NCBI GenBank assembly: GCA_963696315.1
Contig: CAVOJU010000028.1
Location: 15,956 to 79,955, forward strand
Length of the DNA stretch: 64,000 bases
From: CAWKEY01 sp963696315
GTDB lineage: Bacteria; Pseudomonadota; Gammaproteobacteria; Methylococcales; Methylomonadaceae
Reading direction: 5' to 3'
The notes under the pieces: model-generated
Databases searched by the model: none
What the model saw: the letters and a program-made list of their open reading frames with translations, nothing else
Told to the model about the DNA's origin: nothing
Shown: positions 1 to 9,096 of the stretch, in pieces
How positions within the stretch are numbered: the stretch's first letter is position 1
How the letters are laid out: each line of letters opens with the position of its first letter
Translations under genes and position numbers: made by a program

Positions 1-503
1 CAAAATTTAACGGTGGTGCCGGTGTTGTTGCGGCCCACGCTGCCGGTCTCGGCAAGCTCGGACTGTTTCTCGCCATCGGCAAAGGCCATATGATAAAGCT
101 TGCCGCCTCTTTTAACTTCCACTTCCAGTTTTGCCGATAAGGCGTTCACCACTGATACACCTACGCCATGCAAACCACCGGAAAACTGGTAGTTTTTATT
201 GGAAAATTTTCCGCCCGCGTGGAGCTGAGTCAAAATCACTTCAACGCCAGGGATGCCCTGTTCAGGATGAATATCCACCGGCATGCCGCGGCCGTTATCG
301 CTGACCTGAACACTGCCGTCTTTAAACAGGACGACATCAATACAATCCGCATAACCGGCCAAGGCCTCGTCGACACTGTTATCCACCACTTCCTGCACCA
401 GATGGTTGGGCCGGGAGGTATCCGTGTACATGCCTGGGCGTTTTCTGACCGGCTCAAGACCACTTAAAACTTCTATTGCCGCCGCGTTATATTCGTTCGT
501 CAT
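1..503 (-). CDS. parE: DNA topoisomerase IV subunit B (partial, runs off left edge)
   Basis: Type II topoisomerase ATPase subunit that decatenates daughter chromosomes together with ParC. Reading the minus strand from ATG at 503 gives the first ~167 residues of the GHKL ATPase domain. RPNHLVQEVVDNSVDEALAG is the ParE version of the ATP-binding helix (GyrB has a different residue set before VDN). DNGRGMPVDIHPEQGIPGVE and GGLHGVGVSVVNALS follow as the Bergerat-fold motifs, with GGKFSNKNYQFSGG between them. The C-terminal toprim part lies outside the window. It is divergent from xseB with an 83-bp gap that must hold both promoters. The parE/gyrB choice rests on the RPNH motif. Confidence 0.93.
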   Translation of the reverse strand, partial: MTNEYNAAAIEVLSGLEPVRKRPGMYTDTSRPNHLVQEVVDNSVDEALAGYADCIDVVLFKDGSVQVSDNGRGMPVDIHPEQGIPGVEVILTQLHAGGKFSNKNYQFSGGLHGVGVSVVNALSAKLEVEVKRGGKLYHMAFADGEKQSELAETGSVGRNNTGTTVKF

Positions 504-586
504 ACTTCCTAATCACTCACATTCCAATTTCATATATAATGTTCTGTTTTTTAAATACATCGTATCATTAAAATATTTTCATCTAT

Positions 587-820
587 ATGCCGAAAAAGAA
601 AAGCTCGACTTTATTTGAAGACTCCCTCGCTGAACTTGAAGCGTTAGTAACCCAATTGGAACAAGGCGATATTTCGCTGGAAGAATCATTAAAGTCTTTT
701 GAACGCGGCGTTATTCTTACCCGCACCTGTCAAAAAGCCTTGCAGGAGGCTGAACAGAAAGTTCAGATTCTGATCGAAAAAAACGGCACTCAAACCCTGG
801 AGCCCTTTACCGATGAGTAA
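587..820 (+). CDS. xseB: exodeoxyribonuclease VII small subunit
   Basis: Small subunit of ExoVII, which degrades single-stranded DNA with XseA; xseA is not in the window. The 77-residue product has the family hallmark FEDSLAELEALVTQLEQGD followed by SLEESLKSFERG and a C-terminal helical segment, the normal length and order. It overlaps ispA by 8 bp (ATG at 813 inside its last codons), which implies translational coupling. xseB-ispA-dxs is a common gammaproteobacterial operon order, so the context supports the call. Confidence 0.95.
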   Translation: MPKKKSSTLFEDSLAELEALVTQLEQGDISLEESLKSFERGVILTRTCQKALQEAEQKVQILIEKNGTQTLEPFTDE

Positions 821-1709
821 TGCGTTAAAAGAATATCTTAGTTTTTGCCAAAACCGTGTAGAAAGAGCTCTGGAAGCACGCCTTCCCAGTGACAACATCC
901 TGCCGAAAAAACTGCACCAAGCCATGCGCTACACAGTGCTGGATGGCGGCAAACGCATGCGTCCGATGCTGACTTATTGTACCGGAAAAACCTTGGGTAT
1001 TAACCCCGAAGTCCTGGACGGTCCTGCCTGCGCCGTTGAATTTATTCATGTGTATTCGTTAATCCACGACGATCTTCCGGCCATGGATGATGATGATTTG
1101 CGCCGCGGCAAAGCAACCTGTCATATCGCTTTTGATGAAGCCACCGCCATTTTAACCGGCGATGCCTTACAAGCCTTGGCTTTTGAAATTCTGGCGCATG
1201 ATCCTAGCATTGCAGTGACCACCGAAGGCCGCCTGAAAATGATCACGACTTTAGCTCGAGCCAGCGGCTCCCAAGGCATGGTTGGCGGCCAGGCTATCGA
1301 TCTGGAATCGGTCGGCACCAAATTGACCCTGCCTGAACTCGAAAACATGCATATCCATAAAACCGGTGCCTTGATCCGCGCCAGCGTCAACATGGCGACA
1401 TTGGCCAAAGCCGATATTGATCCGCTTGCAGCAACCAAACTGGACCACTATGCCAAATGTATCGGCCTGTCATTCCAAGTTAAGGACGACATTCTCGATG
1501 AAGAAAGCGACACCGCCACGCTGGGTAAAACGCAAGGCAAAGACAAGGATAACGACAAGCCGACTTACCCGGCATTGTTAGGCATGGCCGGAGCCAAACA
1601 AAAAGCCCAGCAATTGCACGAGCAAGCCCTGGACAATCTGAGCATTTTTGGTCAAGAGGCTGATCTTTTGCGCGACCTGTCACTTTATATTATTCAACGG
1701 GATCACTAA
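813..1709 (+). CDS. ispA: farnesyl diphosphate synthase (short-chain polyprenyl synthase)
   Basis: Condenses DMAPP/GPP with IPP to give farnesyl diphosphate, the substrate of the squalene synthase encoded at 8-9 kb. The product has 298 residues, the usual IspA length. The first aspartate-rich motif is DDLPAMDDDDLRRG (residues ~89-102) and the second is DDILDEESD (~227-235). GGKRMRP near residue 46 is the IPP-binding segment and GSQGMVGGQAIDL is the conserved mid-protein loop. It overlaps xseB and sits 82 bp before the dxs ATG, so the three genes probably form one transcript feeding the hopanoid genes. Confidence 0.96.
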   Translation: MSNALKEYLSFCQNRVERALEARLPSDNILPKKLHQAMRYTVLDGGKRMRPMLTYCTGKTLGINPEVLDGPACAVEFIHVYSLIHDDLPAMDDDDLRRGKATCHIAFDEATAILTGDALQALAFEILAHDPSIAVTTEGRLKMITTLARASGSQGMVGGQAIDLESVGTKLTLPELENMHIHKTGALIRASVNMATLAKADIDPLAATKLDHYAKCIGLSFQVKDDILDEESDTATLGKTQGKDKDNDKPTYPALLGMAGAKQKAQQLHEQALDNLSIFGQEADLLRDLSLYIIQRDH

Positions 1710-1791
1710 TTACCAACTTGATTGCTCAGATATTAATCTGCATAATCATGCGCCTGCTTAGAGAGTGACGACCAAAGGAACCGATTCATAC

Positions 1792-3654
1792 ATGACCAAC
1801 TCAGGTAATTACCCAATTTTAAATACCATCCACACGCCTGCCGATGTGCGCAAACTCTCCAGGGATCAGTTAAAGCCCCTGGCGAAAGAACTGCGCGAGT
1901 ATTTAACGCATACGGTGAGCCTGTCCGGCGGCCACTTTGCCGCCGGCTTGGGCACGGTGGAGCTGACCGTGGCGCTGCATTATGTGTTTGATACGCCCTC
2001 CGATCAGCTGGTCTGGGATGTCGGTCATCAGGCCTACCCGCACAAGATTCTGACCGGCCGCAAGGAGCGCATGACCAGCATTCGTTCCCGGGGCGGGGTG
2101 TCGGCTTTTCCGTGCCGCGCCGAGAGTGAATACGATGCCTTTGGCGTCGGCCATTCCAGCACCTCGATCAGCGCGGCCCTGGGCATGGCGATTGCCTCCG
2201 GGCTGAAGGGCGAACACAAGCAGATGGTGGCGATTATCGGCGATGGCAGCATTACCGGCGGCATGGCTTTCGAGGCGATGAACCATGCCGGCGCCATTGA
2301 TGCCAATCTGTTGGTGATCCTGAATGATAATGACATGTCGATTTCGCCGCCGGTCGGCGCCCTGAACAATTATCTGACCAAGATTTTATCCAGCAAGCTG
2401 TATGCATCGATGCGTGAAGAAAGCCGCAAGGTGCTGAGCAGCATGCCCAGCGTCTGGGAACTGGCGCGCAAGACCGAAGAGCACATGAAGGGCATGATTG
2501 TTCCGGGCACCTTGTTTGAGGAGCTGGGCTTTAATTATATCGGTCCGATCGACGGTCATGATCTAGATATGCTGGTGCCGACGCTGGAGAATTTAAAGCA
2601 GATCAGCGGCCCGCGCTTTTTGCATATTGTCACCAAGAAAGGCAAGGGCTATCCCCCGGCCGAAAAAGACCCGCTTGCCTATCACGGCGTGCCGGCGTTT
2701 GATCCGAGTCAGGAGTGTTTACCCAAATCGGCACCCTCACCGCACCCGACCTATACCGAGGTATTCGGCAACTGGTTGTGCGATATGGCCGCCCAGGACG
2801 AGCGCCTGCTCGGCATTACTCCGGCCATGCGCGAAGGTTCCGGGCTGGTGCGGTTTTCCGAGTGTTATCCGCAGCGTTATTTTGATGTCGCCATTGCCGA
2901 ACAGCATGCCGTGACCCTGGCCGCAGGGCAAGCCTGCCAGGGCGCCAAACCCGTGGTGGCGATTTATTCGACGTTCCTGCAGCGCGCCTATGATCAGCTG
3001 ATTCATGATGTCGCCCTGCAGAATCTGGATGTGCTGTTTGCCCTGGACCGGGCCGGCCTGGTGGGCCCGGACGGGCCGACCCATGCCGGCAGTTTTGATT
3101 ACAGCTACCTGCGCTGCATCCCGAACATGCTGATCATGGCGCCGGCCGACGAAAATGAATGCCGGCAGATGCTGACCACCGGTTATCTTCATGAGGGCCC
3201 GGCCTCGGTGCGCTATCCGCGCGGCAAAGGCCCCGGCATCGCGGTCGAGCAAGCCATGACCACCCTGCCGCTGGGCAAAGCCGAAGTGCGTCATCACGGC
3301 AGCCGCATCGCCATTCTGGCCTTCGGCAGCATGGTGACGCCGGCCCTGGCAGCCGGCAAACAACTGGGCGCGACCGTGGTCAACATGCGTTTTGTCAAAC
3401 CGATTGACGAAAGCCTGGTGCTGGAGCTGGCGAAAACCCATGACATCTTCGTGACCGTGGAAGAAAACGTGCTCGCCGGCGGCGCCGGCAGTGCCGTCAC
3501 CGGCTTCCTGCAGACGCAAAAAATCCTCATGCCGGTGCTCAGCCTCGGCCTGCCTGACCGCTTTGTCGAACAAGGCACGCGCGAAGAACTGCTGGCCCTG
3601 TGCGGACTGGATACCCAAGGCATTGTCACGAGCATCGAGGACTTTTGCGCATAG
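1792..3654 (+). CDS. dxs: 1-deoxy-D-xylulose-5-phosphate synthase, copy 1
   Basis: First enzyme of the MEP pathway: thiamine-diphosphate-dependent condensation of pyruvate and glyceraldehyde 3-phosphate. From ATG 1792 the product has 620 residues, normal length. VGHQAYPHKILTGR, the ThDP/Mg motif GDGSITGGMAFEAMNHAG, and the transketolase pyrimidine-domain segment IAEQHAVTLAAG are all intact. A GTG at 1765 would add nine residues, but AAAGGA precedes 1792 and the second copy supports a shorter start. From about 1829 on, the DNA is almost identical to the dxs copy at 15723, whereas the first ~12 codons differ. That pattern points to gene conversion or a recent duplication. Confidence 0.95.
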   Translation: MTNSGNYPILNTIHTPADVRKLSRDQLKPLAKELREYLTHTVSLSGGHFAAGLGTVELTVALHYVFDTPSDQLVWDVGHQAYPHKILTGRKERMTSIRSRGGVSAFPCRAESEYDAFGVGHSSTSISAALGMAIASGLKGEHKQMVAIIGDGSITGGMAFEAMNHAGAIDANLLVILNDNDMSISPPVGALNNYLTKILSSKLYASMREESRKVLSSMPSVWELARKTEEHMKGMIVPGTLFEELGFNYIGPIDGHDLDMLVPTLENLKQISGPRFLHIVTKKGKGYPPAEKDPLAYHGVPAFDPSQECLPKSAPSPHPTYTEVFGNWLCDMAAQDERLLGITPAMREGSGLVRFSECYPQRYFDVAIAEQHAVTLAAGQACQGAKPVVAIYSTFLQRAYDQLIHDVALQNLDVLFALDRAGLVGPDGPTHAGSFDYSYLRCIPNMLIMAPADENECRQMLTTGYLHEGPASVRYPRGKGPGIAVEQAMTTLPLGKAEVRHHGSRIAILAFGSMVTPALAAGKQLGATVVNMRFVKPIDESLVLELAKTHDIFVTVEENVLAGGAGSAVTGFLQTQKILMPVLSLGLPDRFVEQGTREELLALCGLDTQGIVTSIEDFCA

Positions 3655-3659
3655 CCCGT

Positions 3660-3699
3660 GAGGGTTTTTAGCCGCAGCCGTTGCAGCTAAAGACCCTCC
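3660..3699 (+). terminator. hairpin after dxs copy 1 (REP-like)
   Basis: GAGGGTTTTTAGCCGCAG and CTAAAGACCCTCC form an imperfect stem-loop just past the dxs stop, followed by TTCAAAAAA. The arm resembles the GGGGCTTTAGCCGCGA repeat seen at 20591, 21595 and 21970, so it may be a REP element serving as transcript end. Confidence 0.5.
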
Positions 3700-3851
3700 T
3701 TCAAAAAACGATCCAGCCACATTAAAACCAAAAATGAACTGTGAACAATGTAAAAGAAAGGCGGCCGGGGCGCCCTTTCAATATCCCTATATTCACCACC
3801 ACTAATACGAAGTTTTGCCTCGCGCCCTTCGTGCATTATGCAGATAAACTA

Positions 3852-4367
3852 ATGGATAGATTAAGAAGCAAAATCCGTGATATTCCTGACTTTCCTAAAC
3901 CGGGCATCATCTTTAAGGATATTACGCCGCTGGTTAAGGACCCGGCCTGTTTGCGGCTTGCCGTGCATCAGCTGTTACATCCGTTTCTCGGCAGAAATAT
4001 CACCGCAGTTGCTGGCATGGAGGCGCGTGGCTTTATTTTTGGCTCGTTGGTGGCGTGGGAATTGGGCATTCCCTTTGTGCCTTTAAGAAAACCGGGCAAG
4101 CTGCCTTACGACGTGCAGAGCGTATCGTATGATCTGGAATACGGCTCCGCGACACTGGAAGCGCATATCGATGCCTTTTCCGCGGACGACCGGGTTTTGT
4201 TGATTGATGATTTATTGGCTACCGGCGGAACCGCCAAGGCCAGCTGCGAGTTGATTGAAATGCTGGGGGCAACCGTTGAGGCCTGTGCTTTTGTGGTTGA
4301 ACTGGACTTTTTGGCGGGCAGGGAAAAACTCAAGCAATACCAAGTACATTCTTTACTACATTTTTAG
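3852..4367 (+). CDS. apt: adenine phosphoribosyltransferase
   Basis: Salvages adenine to AMP using PRPP. The start at 3852 gives a 171-residue protein beginning MDRLRSKIRDIPDFPKPGI, which matches the family N-terminus. The frame stays open to 3741, but that extra 37-residue leader is not typical. Conserved segments: FKDITPL, GMEARGFIFG, PLRKPGKLP (flexible loop) and the PRPP-binding motif VLLIDDLLATGGTAKAS at residues ~116-132. The stop codon lies inside a strong hairpin shared with the convergent mlaA-like gene. Confidence 0.95.
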   Translation: MDRLRSKIRDIPDFPKPGIIFKDITPLVKDPACLRLAVHQLLHPFLGRNITAVAGMEARGFIFGSLVAWELGIPFVPLRKPGKLPYDVQSVSYDLEYGSATLEAHIDAFSADDRVLLIDDLLATGGTAKASCELIEMLGATVEACAFVVELDFLAGREKLKQYQVHSLLHF

Positions 4368-4388
4368 CGCTACATCCCTGTAGCGCTA
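4365..4388. terminator. bidirectional hairpin between apt and mlaA-like gene
   Basis: TAGCGCTACA-TCCC-TGTAGCGCTA is a perfect 10-bp stem with a 4-base loop. It lies between two convergent genes and includes the apt stop codon, so it can end transcripts from both sides. Five T residues precede it on the plus strand, giving a U-tract on the minus-strand transcript. Confidence 0.75.
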
Positions 4389-4395
4389 GAAATGC

Positions 4396-5367
4396 CTATC
4401 TTCTTACTTTTGGTTTTCTTGCTTTCAGTCGATCGATTTTACTGCTGGCTTCTTCAAACGATTTGGCCGTTCCCTCGAAGGATTGAGCAGTGCTGGTAAA
4501 AGAATCAGAAACCTGTGCATAGGCATTATTTTCCGCAGTGAGCTCCAGTTTGTTGGCTGCTTGGACAGCCTCGCCCCCGGCAGAATCTGTACCCTCGTCT
4601 TGCAACAATTCATCTTCCATACCCGACAAATCCCCAGACGCTTCTGCTTTGCCGTCGGTAGCCAAATGCTTACGCCACTGCAAAAAAGATTCACGCGTAA
4701 AAACATAAGGATCCAGGGCCGCTTCATCGATGAATTTCAAGGCACCTTCGGCACTGGCTCGCGCATTCAGCATGGCCACCAGCTGCACTGGCATTCCCAC
4801 ATAAGTCACTGGGTTTGCCGCCGTATCAAACACCGTGCCGGGTATTCCGCGCGCTGTTATTGGCCCTAGTATCGGCAGCACCAGGTACGAGCCTTGCGGT
4901 ACACCCCAAACGGCCAAGGTCTGTTCGAAGTCTTCGTCATTCTGTTCAAAACCCACATTTTTGGCAATATCAAACAGACCTCCCAGCCCCAATGTGGTAT
5001 TGAGTGCAAAACGCCCGGCGTCCTCCGCACTTTGCTGGAATTTGGCTTGTAAAACATCATTTATAACCACATTAACATTTTTCAAGTTATTGAAAAAATT
5101 GAATATGCCGGTTTGCACAAACTGGGGTGTTATAAATTTATATGCATTGGAAACAGGCTCGGCAACATAGTTATCCACCTGATCATTGAAGGTGAATATC
5201 TTTCTGTTGATGTTCTCATAGGGATCATCCTTGTGTGTTGCCTGCTGCTCTTCTTTAACGGTGTTGCTGGCACACCCGCTGAGGGCAACAACTGCACCGA
5301 CAAGTATCAGGGTGAGCGCTTGCTGAATTTTACTGCTCCGTTTGCCTTTGGGTGTATTCATTGGCAT
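4396..5367 (-). CDS. MlaA/VacJ family outer-membrane lipoprotein
   Basis: Outer-membrane lipoprotein of the MlaA family, which extracts mislocalised phospholipids from the outer leaflet. The lipobox LSGC sits about 30 residues in, so it is exported and lipidated. The domain from DPYENINRKIFTFNDQVD to TFDTAANPVTYV with LGLGGLFDIA is typical MlaA. The product has ~323 residues, longer than the usual ~250, owing to an acidic, Ala/Glu-rich C-terminal tail ending in a basic patch. It follows hpnM with a 5-bp gap, so the pair probably works with the hopanoid locus in lipid traffic between membranes. ATG 5367 was chosen over ATG 5361; both are plausible. Confidence 0.88.
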   Translation of the reverse strand: MPMNTPKGKRSSKIQQALTLILVGAVVALSGCASNTVKEEQQATHKDDPYENINRKIFTFNDQVDNYVAEPVSNAYKFITPQFVQTGIFNFFNNLKNVNVVINDVLQAKFQQSAEDAGRFALNTTLGLGGLFDIAKNVGFEQNDEDFEQTLAVWGVPQGSYLVLPILGPITARGIPGTVFDTAANPVTYVGMPVQLVAMLNARASAEGALKFIDEAALDPYVFTRESFLQWRKHLATDGKAEASGDLSGMEDELLQDEGTDSAGGEAVQAANKLELTAENNAYAQVSDSFTSTAQSFEGTAKSFEEASSKIDRLKARKPKVRR

Positions 5368-5372
5368 CAAAC

Positions 5373-5990
5373 CTATTGTTTAGAGTAATTATCTATTTTT
5401 TCGTTAATTTTGGTAATCAGCGCATCAAAACCTTCGCGCTGTAAAATGGCCGTGTATTCCGACCTTTTCAAGGCCAGATCACTCACGCCATTAGCAATTA
5501 TGTTAATGATGCGCCAGCTCTTGCCTTTTTCCTTGAGCATGTAATCAAACTTGACATCTTTGTCATCAGGCACTTTAAGGCGCGAATGAATAACAAAACC
5601 TCCCCTGGCAGTCTCCTCTTCCGAATCAAATACAAAGCTTTCACCGCCGTAGTCTTTAAAGTTATGCGCATACGATGCGATACTCAGACGGCTAAACACG
5701 TCGACCAGTTTTTGTTGTTGATCTTCGGATAGCTTTTCCCATTCCTTACCCACTACGATACGCGCAATCTTGTTCAGATCGTGGCTGTTGGCGACAGGGC
5801 CGCTAAGTCTATCATATCGGCCGGCATAGCCCAATTGCTTGCCATTCTTCATGACATCGATCAGTTCCGCCTGGAATTTTTCCACGATCTGCCTTGCCGT
5901 TGCCGCGCTGTCTTCTTCTGCATAAGCGGCCATTGAGCCCAGTACAGCGATCCAAAATACAGCAAACATCCTTAAACTTTTTAAAACCAT
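5373..5990 (-). CDS. hpnM: MlaC-like periplasmic lipid-binding protein, HpnM type
   Basis: A 205-residue exported protein with an N-terminal signal peptide ending near AYAEED. It belongs to the toluene-tolerance Ttg2/MlaC fold: KIARIVVGKEWEKLSEDQQQ and the C-terminal half with SWRIINIIANGVSDLALKRS are typical. Its place between hpnH and an mlaA-like gene supports the hopanoid-associated variant HpnM over generic MlaC; the sequence alone does not settle this. GAGG lies 8 bases before the ATG. Likely role: carrying hopanoid or phospholipid across the periplasm. Confidence 0.8.
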   Translation of the reverse strand: MVLKSLRMFAVFWIAVLGSMAAYAEEDSAATARQIVEKFQAELIDVMKNGKQLGYAGRYDRLSGPVANSHDLNKIARIVVGKEWEKLSEDQQQKLVDVFSRLSIASYAHNFKDYGGESFVFDSEEETARGGFVIHSRLKVPDDKDVKFDYMLKEKGKSWRIINIIANGVSDLALKRSEYTAILQREGFDALITKINEKIDNYSKQ

Positions 5991-6114
5991 TATAAAACCT
6001 CAATAGTAACTAAAGCGTCTTCAAATCGCTTTGATAAACTCGGACTTCCCATCTTGAACGCTCGTCATTCCAGTATCCGCAGCAAGAGGATCATACAGGC
6101 AAATAACACTACCA

Positions 6115-6320
6115 GAACAAACGGCAAGTATGACCGGCGGAAACGCCGGCAGTTCCATCACCGGAATGATCGTCTTGCACAATGATGTTATAAGCCAAGC
6201 CCCTGCTGCTCGATCGCCGCTACTCTTGACCCAATCACGTTCGCTCCGTGTCGCGCGGGAATAAGCACGGTAATGTCGCTCAAAGCCACTGCCGCTCTGG
6301 CATCTCGGCGGGCGCCACGG
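6115..6320 (-). pseudogene. hpnB: relic of family-2 glycosyltransferase (hpnB-like)
   Basis: This ~400-bp gap between hpnH and hpnM has no open gene, but the minus strand retains two glycosyltransferase-2 signatures. From 6293 leftwards it reads AVALSDITVLIPARHGANVI then GSRVAAIEQQG and a stop, the N-terminal VIIPARNEA-type motif. In another frame near 6148-6183 it reads IVQDDHSGDGTA, the DDxSxDGTA nucleotide-sugar motif. Spacing is about right for one domain with lost bases between. Hopene-associated glycosyltransferase HpnB is usually next to hpnH, so a degraded hpnB is the best explanation. The rest of the gene is gone. Confidence 0.7.
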
Positions 6321-6388
6321 TTACCCTAACCTAGCACCCTGAATTATTGCTGTTGCGGCTGATAAATATTGGGGTTGCGTCACAGAGC

Positions 6389-7513
6389 TTATTTGCCAGC
6401 TTCTACCCTGATCGGAATCCCTGAAATGCTTGAGAACGGTTGCACATCTTCGTACTGAAGCGCGGGCTCGGGCACCATCGCACCTTCAGTTCTTGGGCCT
6501 CTGATGGCGGTAATCAAACCCTTGACCGGATTTTTCAGCATGTCTTCTACAGCTGTCGCTTCATATCCGCAATGGGCCATGCAGCTTGCACACTTGGGAT
6601 TATTGCTGTTGCCGTATTTATCCCAGGGCGTGGTATCCAGTAATTCCTGGAAACTGGCGGCATTACCCTCATCTGCCAATAAATAGCAGGGTTTTTGCCA
6701 GCCAAAGACGTTACGCGTCGGGTTGCCCCACGGGGTACATTCATAACTCTGATTGCCGGCCAGAAAATCCAGATACAGCGACGAATGGTTCAATTTCCAT
6801 TTGCGATTTTTGCCGATTCTGAAAATGCCGCGGAATAAGTCCTTCACATCCTTGCCTTTGATGAAGACATCCTGCTGCGGAGCGCGCTCATAGCTAAATC
6901 CCGGAGCGATAGTCACACCTTCAACACCAAGATCCATGGCGTAATCCAAAAATTCCGCCACTTCTTCAGCGTTTTCACCCTGAAACAATGTGCAATTGAC
7001 GGTCACTCGAAAGCCCTTGCCCAATGCCAGCTTGATGGCTTCAACGGCACGATCAAACACGCCTTCCTGGCACACCGAGGCATCATGACGGTCACGCATA
7101 CCATCAAGATGGATCGAAAAAGTTAAATAGGGCGAAGGTTTATAGTCGTCAATGCGTTTTTTCAACAGCAGTGCGTTAGTACACAGATAAACGAATTTTT
7201 TGCGCGCAATCAGACCTTCGACGATTTGCGGCATTTCCTTATGTATGAGCGGTTCTCCTCCTGGAATTGACACCATGGGCGCACCGCATTCATCGACGGC
7301 CTGCATACACTCTTCAAACGACAGGCGCTTGTCGAGAATCTCGTCCGGATAATCAATTTTGCCACAGCCTGCACAGGCCAAATTACAACGGAACAAAGGC
7401 TCCAGCATGAGCACCAAAGGATATCGTTTGACCCCTTTCAATTTTTGCTTGATCAGATAACTGCCTACAGTTAACTGTTGACGTAAAGGCACACCCACAA
7501 ACAAATCCTCCAA
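6389..7513 (-). CDS. hpnH: adenosyl-hopene transferase, radical SAM (HpnH)
   Basis: Radical SAM enzyme that attaches 5'-deoxyadenosine to diploptene to give adenosylhopane, the first step of extended hopanoid side chains. The 374-residue product begins MEDLFVGVPLRQQLTVGSYL as in the family. The [4Fe-4S]/SAM motif is CNLACAGCGK (near residue 43), the GGEPL motif follows, and a C-terminal cysteine group C-x2-C-x3-C (PKCASCMAHCGYE) is present. No disruption is seen. It is divergent from the squalene synthase gene across 473 bp. Confidence 0.95.
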   Translation of the reverse strand: MEDLFVGVPLRQQLTVGSYLIKQKLKGVKRYPLVLMLEPLFRCNLACAGCGKIDYPDEILDKRLSFEECMQAVDECGAPMVSIPGGEPLIHKEMPQIVEGLIARKKFVYLCTNALLLKKRIDDYKPSPYLTFSIHLDGMRDRHDASVCQEGVFDRAVEAIKLALGKGFRVTVNCTLFQGENAEEVAEFLDYAMDLGVEGVTIAPGFSYERAPQQDVFIKGKDVKDLFRGIFRIGKNRKWKLNHSSLYLDFLAGNQSYECTPWGNPTRNVFGWQKPCYLLADEGNAASFQELLDTTPWDKYGNSNNPKCASCMAHCGYEATAVEDMLKNPVKGLITAIRGPRTEGAMVPEPALQYEDVQPFSSISGIPIRVEAGK

Positions 7514-7986
7514 GAAATATTACAAAATAAGGAAGGCTAGTCCAGTCATTGCAACTACCCTAACAACGCATAGTTTATGCGAAACAATAAGCGCGTTGCA
7601 ATAAAACAACAAACAAATAGGCTTCACAAAAACACAACTGTATTCCGCCTTTCGGCTTCAATCACCCTGGACTTTTCCAAGCCAGTCATATAATACAAGC
7701 GCTTATATATTGTTGAGTAGAATACTACCTTTTACCTGAGGACTCCAGTTTTTACGCCAAATAAAATTAAAACACCGGCAGCACCTGCACAGAAAACAAG
7801 ATTTGCTAAAACACAACAAATCACTCTTAAACCTCTGTTTTTATTCTTATAAAATACCTTTAAAGCCAGGAAAATTGGCAATATTATCAACAAAACAACA
7901 TTGCTTTGCAAAATACCAACAAACAGTCTATCATTGCCACAACCGCTAAATTTTTAATAAACCCACGGGTCTACACCTGCAATATC
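7514..7986. other. intergenic region between divergent hpnH and squalene synthase
   Basis: AT-rich stretch with no credible gene. It must carry promoters for both directions. A TTG-initiated extension of the squalene synthase frame reaches 7906, but its 27 extra residues are unlike the family. I see no clear operator or riboswitch. Confidence 0.5.
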
Positions 7987-9087
7987 ATGAACGGAACTCA
8001 AATATCACTGGACAACCCAAAATCACTGAGCCAATTATCCGATGATGATTTTCAGGCCATCCTGCTTGAAGGCGTCTCCAGAACATTTGCGCTCACTATT
8101 CCGCAGCTGCCGGCAACGCTGTTCGGCGCAGTTGCCAACGCTTATTTGCTCTGCCGCATCGTCGACACCATAGAGGATGAAGTGTCTCTATCGCCCGAGC
8201 AAAAAAAATATTTTTGTTCGGAATTTATCCAGGTCGTCAAAACTGGACAAAATTCTGAACCTTTTGCCGTTGAACTCGCACCCTTGCTGTCAAAGCAAAC
8301 CATACCGGCTGAGCACACCTTAATCCATGTATTACCACGTGTCATAGAAATCACGCATAAATTTGATTCCGAACAAGTTGAGGCACTGGCAAGCTGCGTG
8401 GAAACCATGGCCGAAGGCATGCCGGTGTTTCAGGCAACCAACCTGCATGACGGCTTGGCCACGCTCGCCGACCTGGATAAATACTGTTATTACGTCGCCG
8501 GTTGCGTAGGTGAAATGCTGGCCAAACTGTTTTGCCATTATTCGCCGGAAATCGCTCAGCATCGCGAGCAGTTGCTGACACTGTCGGTGTCCTTTGGCCA
8601 GGGCCTGCAAATGACCAACATCCTCAAAGACATCTGGGATGATGCCGAGCGTGGCGTTTGCTGGTTACCTCAGGATATTTTTACCGAGACCGGTTTTGAT
8701 CTTAAAAAACTGACGCCGGACACTAACGACGCCAACTTTCGAAAGGGCCTGGAACACCTGATCAGCGTTGCTCACGGCCACTTGCACAATGCCCTGCTGT
8801 ACACGCAGCTGATTCCCGCTCATGAAAGCGGCATCCGCAATTTTTGCCTGTGGGCTTTGGGCATGGCGGTTTTAACGCTAAAAAAGATCAAACAAAATCT
8901 GGATTTCAACAGCTCTAACCAGGTCAAGATTAGCCGCCGCAGCGTCAAGGCCACTATTTTTGCCACCCAATTAGCCGGTCGCAGCAACACGCTGCTGTCC
9001 CTACTGTTTAATTTAACCAGCCGAGGACTGAAAACGCCCGACTGGACCTATTCAACATCATCCTCAAAAGCCAACTCAGACCTTTAA
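7987..9087 (+). CDS. squalene synthase (farnesyl-diphosphate farnesyltransferase)
   Basis: Joins two farnesyl diphosphates into squalene for the adjacent cyclase. The 366-residue product carries the two aspartate motifs of trans-isoprenyl synthases, DTIED (near residue 57) and DIWDD (near 214), plus SRTFALTIPQLP at the start and YCYYVAGCVGEML in the middle. It resembles the single-enzyme squalene synthase type rather than the shorter HpnC/HpnD pair; HpnC/D/E genes are not in the window. It ends 9 bp before shc, so co-transcription is likely. ATG 7987 fits the family start. Confidence 0.9.
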   Translation: MNGTQISLDNPKSLSQLSDDDFQAILLEGVSRTFALTIPQLPATLFGAVANAYLLCRIVDTIEDEVSLSPEQKKYFCSEFIQVVKTGQNSEPFAVELAPLLSKQTIPAEHTLIHVLPRVIEITHKFDSEQVEALASCVETMAEGMPVFQATNLHDGLATLADLDKYCYYVAGCVGEMLAKLFCHYSPEIAQHREQLLTLSVSFGQGLQMTNILKDIWDDAERGVCWLPQDIFTETGFDLKKLTPDTNDANFRKGLEHLISVAHGHLHNALLYTQLIPAHESGIRNFCLWALGMAVLTLKKIKQNLDFNSSNQVKISRRSVKATIFATQLAGRSNTLLSLLFNLTSRGLKTPDWTYSTSSSKANSDL

Positions 9088-9096
9088 GGACAAGCC

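Noticed and set aside
2737..3720. Long minus-strand open frame (327 codons) opposite dxs copy 1, repeated opposite copy 2
   Set aside because: It is a shadow of a GC-rich conserved gene: low-complexity His/Gly/Ala-rich translation, no family features, and present only because dxs is duplicated.
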